Source of the DNA: JBOHPP01 sp050731755
GTDB lineage: Bacteria > Methylomirabilota > Methylomirabilia > Rokubacteriales > CSP1-6
DNA length: 9,854 nt
Direction of reading: 5' to 3'
Assembly: GCA_050731755.1 (NCBI GenBank)
Contig: JBOHPP010000083.1
Coordinates: 1-9,854, forward strand
Position numbers and translations under genes: made by a program
Part shown: in pieces, positions 6,413 through 9,854 of the stretch
Layout: each line of letters opens with the position of its first letter
How positions within the stretch are numbered: position 1 is the stretch's first letter
The notes under the pieces: generated by a model
Database searches by the model: none
The model's input: only the letters and a program-made list of their open reading frames with translations
What the model was told of the DNA's origin: nothing

Positions 6413-6837
6413 CCGACGCCGTCCCGGCCTGGGCCCTCGCGCTGCTCCGTGACGCGCGGGTGGCCCGGCTGGGCACGGTCGACGCCGGCGGTCGCCCGCT
6501 GGTGGTGCCGGTCTGCTATGCCTTCGATGGCGCGCGCCTCTACTCGGCGATCGACGCCAAGCCCAAGCGCACCCGCGAGTTGCGGCGGCTCCGCAACATC
6601 GCTGAGAACCCACGCGTCTCGCTGGTGGTGGACGAGTATCACGAAGAGTGGAGCCGCCTCCGCTGGGTGATCATCGAGGGCCACGCTGACCTCCTCGGCG
6701 GCGGCGACGATTATGCGCGGGGCCTCGAGCTCCTGCTCATGAAATACCCGCAGTACCGCGCCCTGGGGCTCGACCGGGAGGGGGGAACGCTGATCCGGAT
6801 CACTCCCGAGCGCTTCCTTCACTGGAGATACGCGTGA
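6409..6837 (+). CDS. PPOX class (pyridoxamine 5'-phosphate oxidase-fold) F420-dependent oxidoreductase
   Basis: This 142-aa split-barrel protein has the family opening ARVARLGTVDAGGRPLVVPV (16-35), then LYSAIDAKPKRTRELRRL (44-61) and NIAENPRVSLVVDEY (63-77). This arrangement fits the TIGR03668/Rv0121-type F420-binding subgroup more than true PdxH, which is longer and has an extended FMN/PLP-binding C-terminus. The GTG start at 6409 forms a GTGA overlap with the LLM stop, and its own stop overlaps the next start the same way. Co-translation with the LLM gene suggests that the two use the same deazaflavin cofactor. The cofactor assignment is by family and context, not from a direct binding motif. 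Confidence 0.85.
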   Translation: MTDAVPAWALALLRDARVARLGTVDAGGRPLVVPVCYAFDGARLYSAIDAKPKRTRELRRLRNIAENPRVSLVVDEYHEEWSRLRWVIIEGHADLLGGGDDYARGLELLLMKYPQYRALGLDREGGTLIRITPERFLHWRYA

Positions 6838-7364
6838 GCCGACCGCCGAGGAAAGCTCAGGGCCGGCGCGAGACCGTGACTGGGGCGCAGAAACGGACGG
6901 CCCTCAGGAAGATCTCGGTGAGCTGGGCCGACGTCGAGCGCATGGTGGCGAGACTGCTGCGTGCGCTCCCTCGCGACTACGACGCGCTGCTCGTCATTAC
7001 CCGCGGTGGCATGGTGCCAGCCTGCCTCATCAGCGAGCAGACCCGGATCCGCGACATCTTGTGCGCGGCGGTGGTGCTCTACGACGACGAGGAGCGGGTG
7101 CTCCAGGAGCCGGTCTTCATCAACTTCCCCGACGACCGCCATGTCGCCGGCCGCCGCATCCTGGTGGTGGACGACGTGTGGGACAGCGGCAGCACCATCG
7201 TGGCGGTGCGCGACCGCCTGCGTAAGGCCGGCGCCCGCGTGGACGTGTGCGTGCTGCACTACAAGCCCCGCCGCAGCCGCTTCCCCGGCGATGCCCCCGA
7301 CTTCTACGCCGAGGAGACCGACGCCTGGATCGTCTACCCCTGGGAGGGTGGTCAGCTTCCTTAG
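6834..7364 (+). CDS. Type I phosphoribosyltransferase, Gpt/COG2236-like
   Basis: This 176-aa protein has a clear PRPP-binding loop ILVVDDVWDSGSTI (109-122) with acidic pair D113-D114 and the SGST turn. Upstream is the ITRGGMVPACLISEQ block (55-69) seen in xanthine-guanine PRTases, and the C-terminus WIVYPWE (165-171) is typical of predicted PRTases of this branch. About 25 N-terminal residues are basic and poorly conserved-looking, so a later start is possible; however, the GTG at 6834 has GGAGA (6824-6828) at correct spacing and a GTGA overlap with the preceding gene. The likely role is purine salvage or transfer of ribose phosphate to another base. It is the last gene of the run; its link to the F420 enzymes is unexplained. 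Confidence 0.87.
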   Translation: MSRPPRKAQGRRETVTGAQKRTALRKISVSWADVERMVARLLRALPRDYDALLVITRGGMVPACLISEQTRIRDILCAAVVLYDDEERVLQEPVFINFPDDRHVAGRRILVVDDVWDSGSTIVAVRDRLRKAGARVDVCVLHYKPRRSRFPGDAPDFYAEETDAWIVYPWEGGQLP

Positions 7365-7406
7365 TATGGGCCTTGAAAGGGGTCACGAATGATCGGCGGG
7401 GCACGG

Positions 7407-7436
7407 TTGACTCATCGGAAGCGTCCCGCCTATCCT
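7407..7436 (+). promoter_or_regulatory. Sigma-70-type promoter of the small membrane protein gene
   Basis: TTGACT (7407-7412, 5 of 6) and TATCCT (7431-7436, 4 of 6) are separated by 18 nt. The -10 ends 10 nt before the ATG at 7447, and there is no Shine-Dalgarno sequence, so the transcript would be leaderless or nearly so. This is the best two-box promoter in the window and lies in the 82-nt gap after the phosphoribosyltransferase gene. That gap otherwise shows only a very weak CCTT/AAGG hairpin. Confidence 0.6.
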
Positions 7437-7446
7437 GCTTCAACAC

Positions 7447-7794
7447 ATGCGTTACCGGTTCGCGTGGTTCTGGGCTCATGTCCTGATTGTGCTCGGGGTA
7501 GTTTGCCTCATCGCCGGGCCGCTGCTTGGAGTAGCCGCGGTTCTCGTTCCCACCGTGCGCGAGGCGATTCCCTTTGGATCGGCCTGGGTACCGCTGGTGG
7601 CCGCTGTCCTCGCCGGGATCGTGGCCGGCCTCTTTCTTGGAGGCCCACTCATCCTCGCCGGTGAGCTTGTCCTCGTCATCCTTGACCAGCGCCGGCTACT
7701 TGTCTCGATTAACCGGCGCCTGAAGGCTGGGAAAGAAGACGCCGGGCGAGACGAGGGGGCCCGGCGGATGGCGGATCGTTACGTGAGACGCTGA
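7447..7794 (+). CDS. Small membrane protein of unknown function
   Basis: This 115-aa protein was not recognised as a named family. A hydrophobic helix spans about residues 8-35 and a second hydrophobic stretch spans about 46-79 (one long or two short helices, GLFLGGPLILAGELVLVILD at 61-80). A charged, soluble tail follows (QRRLLVSINRRLKAGKEDAG at 81-100, then RMADRYVRR). The basic tail would face the cytoplasm. It has its own promoter and appears separate from the upstream operon. Its codon choice seems a little less GC-extreme than its neighbours, with more ctt, gta and ttg. It ends 16 nt from the convergent nitroreductase stop. It is probably a real gene, given its promoter and coherent topology, but no function is proposed. 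Confidence 0.68.
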   Translation: MRYRFAWFWAHVLIVLGVVCLIAGPLLGVAAVLVPTVREAIPFGSAWVPLVAAVLAGIVAGLFLGGPLILAGELVLVILDQRRLLVSINRRLKAGKEDAGRDEGARRMADRYVRR

Positions 7795-7810
7795 GCCCTG
7801 GAGTCTTGCC

Positions 7811-8563
7811 TCAGTCGATTCTGGACTCATCGCGATACATCACTTTGTGGCGCATCGTCCTGATCCACTCGTCGACCTGGGCGTCGGTCATGAAGTGGCC
7901 GGGATCGAAACTGTCCCAGTGCAGAATCTGCTCCAGGCGCTTCTTCCACCGCTTGTAGGAGGGCTTGAGCGGCGGGCCGAAGCACATCACGTCGATGACG
8001 TCGAGTACCTCGGGCACGCCGAGCAGCGGCTTGATCTTCTGCTGGATCTCCTCCTGACCGATGGCGGTGATCCACCAGACGGCGTAGCCCAGCGCAGCCG
8101 CCGCCAGATGGGCGGCCATGGTGGAAGCGGCGACGGACTGGAGCAGGATGCGTTCGGCGTTCTTCTTGTAAAGCCGGTCCAGCTCGGAATCGTCGTTCAG
8201 CACGGGAAAGGCGCGGATGAAGCGAAAGTCGGCGGCGATGACGATGAGGCCGGGCGCGGTCTTGACGCCGTTGTAGTTCGGGGTGGGAAATCCCATGTGC
8301 AGCCGGGCCCGGCGCTGCTGCTCGTCGACGAACGCCTGGCCGATGACCTGCTTGACGCTGGGATCGGTCACCACGATGTAGTGCCAGGGCTGGCTGTTGG
8401 CCCCTGAGGGGGCGTGGCGCGCCGCCTCCAGGATCATCTCGAAGTGCTCGCGCGGCACCGTCCACGGCGCGAATGCCCGGTTGGTCATCCGGGCGCGCAC
8501 GACTTCCATCAACGCGTCGTAGCGCTCCACTTGGTTGAACTGGTTCGCCTCCACCTGTGCCAT
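7811..8563 (-). CDS. Nitroreductase family FMN-dependent oxidoreductase
   Basis: This 250-aa protein has the nitroreductase fold markers: VVRARMTNRAFAPWTV (21-36, FMN-phosphate arginines), ILEAARHAPSGANSQPWHY (44-62, the APSxxNxQPW motif), AASTMAAHLAAAALGYAVWW (145-164) and DVMCFGPPLKP (191-201). It would reduce nitro, quinone, enone or similar groups with FMN and NAD(P)H. The frame runs open back into the transporter gene to 9772, but that part is a shadow; the ATG at 8563 has a strong GGAGG (8573-8569) just upstream and lies 17 nt after the DctM stop codon. A tail of about 45 residues (206-250, rich in W, K and D) goes beyond the usual end of the family. It is probably co-transcribed with the TRAP transporter. 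Confidence 0.93.
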   Translation of the reverse strand: MAQVEANQFNQVERYDALMEVVRARMTNRAFAPWTVPREHFEMILEAARHAPSGANSQPWHYIVVTDPSVKQVIGQAFVDEQQRRARLHMGFPTPNYNGVKTAPGLIVIAADFRFIRAFPVLNDDSELDRLYKKNAERILLQSVAASTMAAHLAAAALGYAVWWITAIGQEEIQQKIKPLLGVPEVLDVIDVMCFGPPLKPSYKRWKKRLEQILHWDSFDPGHFMTDAQVDEWIRTMRHKVMYRDESRID

Positions 8564-8568
8564 GGCCC

Positions 8569-8573
8569 CCTCC
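8569..8573 (-). promoter_or_regulatory. Ribosome binding site that decides the nitroreductase start
   Basis: The minus strand reads GGAGG at 8573-8569, 5 nt before the ATG at 8563. It fixes the start and rules out the long open frame that extends into the transporter gene. Confidence 0.75.
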
Positions 8574-8580
8574 GAGATTC

Positions 8581-9854
8581 TCACCGCATCTGATTTGGCA
8601 GGAGCAAAGCGAGGCCGGGCCAGACGGTCAGAATCACCAGCAGGACGATCATCGCGGCCAGGAATGGCATGATGCCGCGATAGATGGTGGCCAGCGGGAC
8701 GTCGCGGGCCATGCCGCCGATGACGAAGACGTTCAGGCCCACCGGTGGGGCGATGAGGCCGATCTGCACCACCACCACGATGATCACGCCGAACCAGATC
8801 GGGTCGTAGCCGAGCGCCTTCACCACGGGAAAGAAGATCGGCACCGTGAGCAGGATCATGGCCAGCTCGTCCATCAGCGCGCCCAGGATGATGTAGGTGA
8901 CGATGATGGACCACAGCACGACCACGGGCGCGACCTGCATCGCGGCGAGCCAGGCCGCCAGGCGCATCGGCATCTGCGAGAGGGCCATGAAGTAGCCGAA
9001 GAGATCGGCGCCGATGACGATGAAGAACACCATAGCCGTGGTGCGAATCGTCTCCGTGAGCGCCTCGAGTAGCCGGCGGTAGGTCAGCGTGCGCTTGGCC
9101 ACGCCGAACACGAACGCCCCGACTGCCCCGAAGGCCGCGGACTCCGCCGGCGTGGCCAGGCCGCCGTAGATGCCCCCGATCACGATGAGGAAGAGGACGC
9201 CGACCTCCCAGATGTCGCGGATGGCGATCAGCCGCTCGCGCAGCGAGGCGCGGGGCCGCGGCGCGCCCAGGCTCGGCTTCCAGGCGGTGACCAGCGCGAT
9301 GGCCAGGATGAACAGGACCGTCTCCACGATGCCGGGCAGGACGCCGGACATCAGGAGCTTGCCGATCGATTGCTCGGTCATGATCCCGTAGATCACGAAG
9401 ATGATGGAGGGCGGAATCATGATGCCGAGCGTGCCGCCGGCGGCGATGGAGCCGGTGGAGAGGCTGTCGGCGTAACGGTAGCGGCGCATCTCGGGCAGCG
9501 CCACCGAGCACATGGTGGCGCCCGTGGCCACCGACGAGCCGCAGATGGCGCCGAACCCCGCGCAGCCCGCCACCGTCGCCATGGCCAGGCCGCCGCGCCA
9601 GTGGCCGAGCCACACGTTGGCCGCCCGGAAGAGGTTCTGGCTCAGGCCGGAGCGCGCGGCGAGATAGCCCATGAGCACGAACAGCGGAATGACGACCAGG
9701 GTGTAGGACGAGGCGCGCTCGAACGGCCCCTGGCGGAGCGTGGCCAGCGCCACCGGCCAGCCCGACAGCCACGCGGTGCCGGCCACCCCGACCAGCGCCA
9801 TCGCGGCGGCGATGGGCAGGCGCAGCAGGATGAGCGCGAGAAGCGCGGCGAAGC
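8581..9854 (-). CDS. dctM: TRAP transporter large permease subunit, DctM type (cut by right edge)
   Basis: This is the large membrane subunit of a tripartite ATP-independent periplasmic transporter, which uses an ion gradient with a solute-binding protein to import carboxylates and similar solutes. Diagnostic blocks are AAGGTLGIMIPPS (about 9406-9444) and the C-terminal GLIAPPVGLNVFVIGG; many hydrophobic helices fill the rest. An internal ATG exists at 9801, but the frame stays open to the window end, and the extra codons read FAALLALILLRLPIAAA, the usual first DctM helix. The true start is therefore outside the window, probably only a few codons away: about 423 residues are visible against roughly 425-430 for the family. 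The DctQ and DctP partners should lie beyond the right edge. The substrate is unknown. Confidence 0.94.
   Translation of the reverse strand, partial: FAALLALILLRLPIAAAMALVGVAGTAWLSGWPVALATLRQGPFERASSYTLVVIPLFVLMGYLAARSGLSQNLFRAANVWLGHWRGGLAMATVAGCAGFGAICGSSVATGATMCSVALPEMRRYRYADSLSTGSIAAGGTLGIMIPPSIIFVIYGIMTEQSIGKLLMSGVLPGIVETVLFILAIALVTAWKPSLGAPRPRASLRERLIAIRDIWEVGVLFLIVIGGIYGGLATPAESAAFGAVGAFVFGVAKRTLTYRRLLEALTETIRTTAMVFFIVIGADLFGYFMALSQMPMRLAAWLAAMQVAPVVVLWSIIVTYIILGALMDELAMILLTVPIFFPVVKALGYDPIWFGVIIVVVVQIGLIAPPVGLNVFVIGGMARDVPLATIYRGIMPFLAAMIVLLVILTVWPGLALLLPNQMR

Noticed and set aside
7791..7814. Possible bidirectional terminator between the convergent genes (CTGAG at 7791-7795 and CTCAG at 7810-7814)
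   Set aside because: The stem is only 5 bp with a 14-nt loop and no T-tract on either strand; not a convincing intrinsic terminator.
7811..9772. 653-aa continuous minus-strand frame suggesting a transporter-nitroreductase fusion
   Set aside because: The first 403 residues are an out-of-frame reading of the DctM gene. The nitroreductase has its own ATG at 8563 with a GGAGG site.

Overview
The window is about 9.9 kb of very GC-rich bacterial DNA with tight gene packing, strong GC3 codon bias, and frequent GTG starts with 4-base GTGA stop/start overlaps. It holds catabolic accessory genes: an FCD-type GntR regulator, a URO-D/methyltransferase-like protein, LigAB extradiol dioxygenase subunits, an acetamidase/formamidase, a VOC protein, two likely F420 enzymes and a TRAP transporter. 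This mix suits an uncultivated soil or sediment lineage such as Candidatus Rokubacteria/Methylomirabilota or a similar F420-using group. That placement is an inference from gene content; no phylogenetic marker gene is present.

Layout. (1) 4-714 (-): GntR/FadR-type regulator, divergent from (2) 774-1775 (+): URO-D/MtaA-like protein; they share a 59-bp intergenic region with back-to-back promoters. (3) 1824-7364 (+): a nine-gene, nearly gapless run: cupin, LigA, LigB, DoxX membrane protein, acetamidase/formamidase, VOC-NTF2 fusion, LLM flavin/F420 oxidoreductase, PPOX F420 oxidoreductase, Gpt-like phosphoribosyltransferase. The longest gap inside the run is 9 nt and several genes overlap, so it is probably one operon. 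(4) 7447-7794 (+): an unrecognised small membrane protein with its own promoter. (5) 7811-9854 (-): a convergent pair, the large permease DctM of a TRAP transporter (running off the right edge) followed 17 nt later by a nitroreductase.

How the genes may work together. LigAB has its full set of iron and catalytic residues and is the clearest metabolic anchor: oxygen-dependent ring cleavage of a catecholic acid or a related dihydroxy heteroaromatic. The cupin, VOC protein, amidase and F420 enzymes could act before or after cleavage, and the TRAP system could import a carboxylate substrate. The actual substrate cannot be read from sequence.

The main regulatory observation is that the four genes that appear to begin transcripts (starts at 714 minus, 774, 1824 and 7447) each have a -10-like hexamer ending 8-10 nt before the start codon and no Shine-Dalgarno sequence. 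Several genes inside the operons (5576, 6834, and 8563 minus) do have good Shine-Dalgarno sequences. This points to leaderless transcripts for first genes. No RNA genes, insertion sequences, CRISPR arrays or convincing intrinsic terminators were seen, and there is no gene-free stretch longer than about 82 nt.
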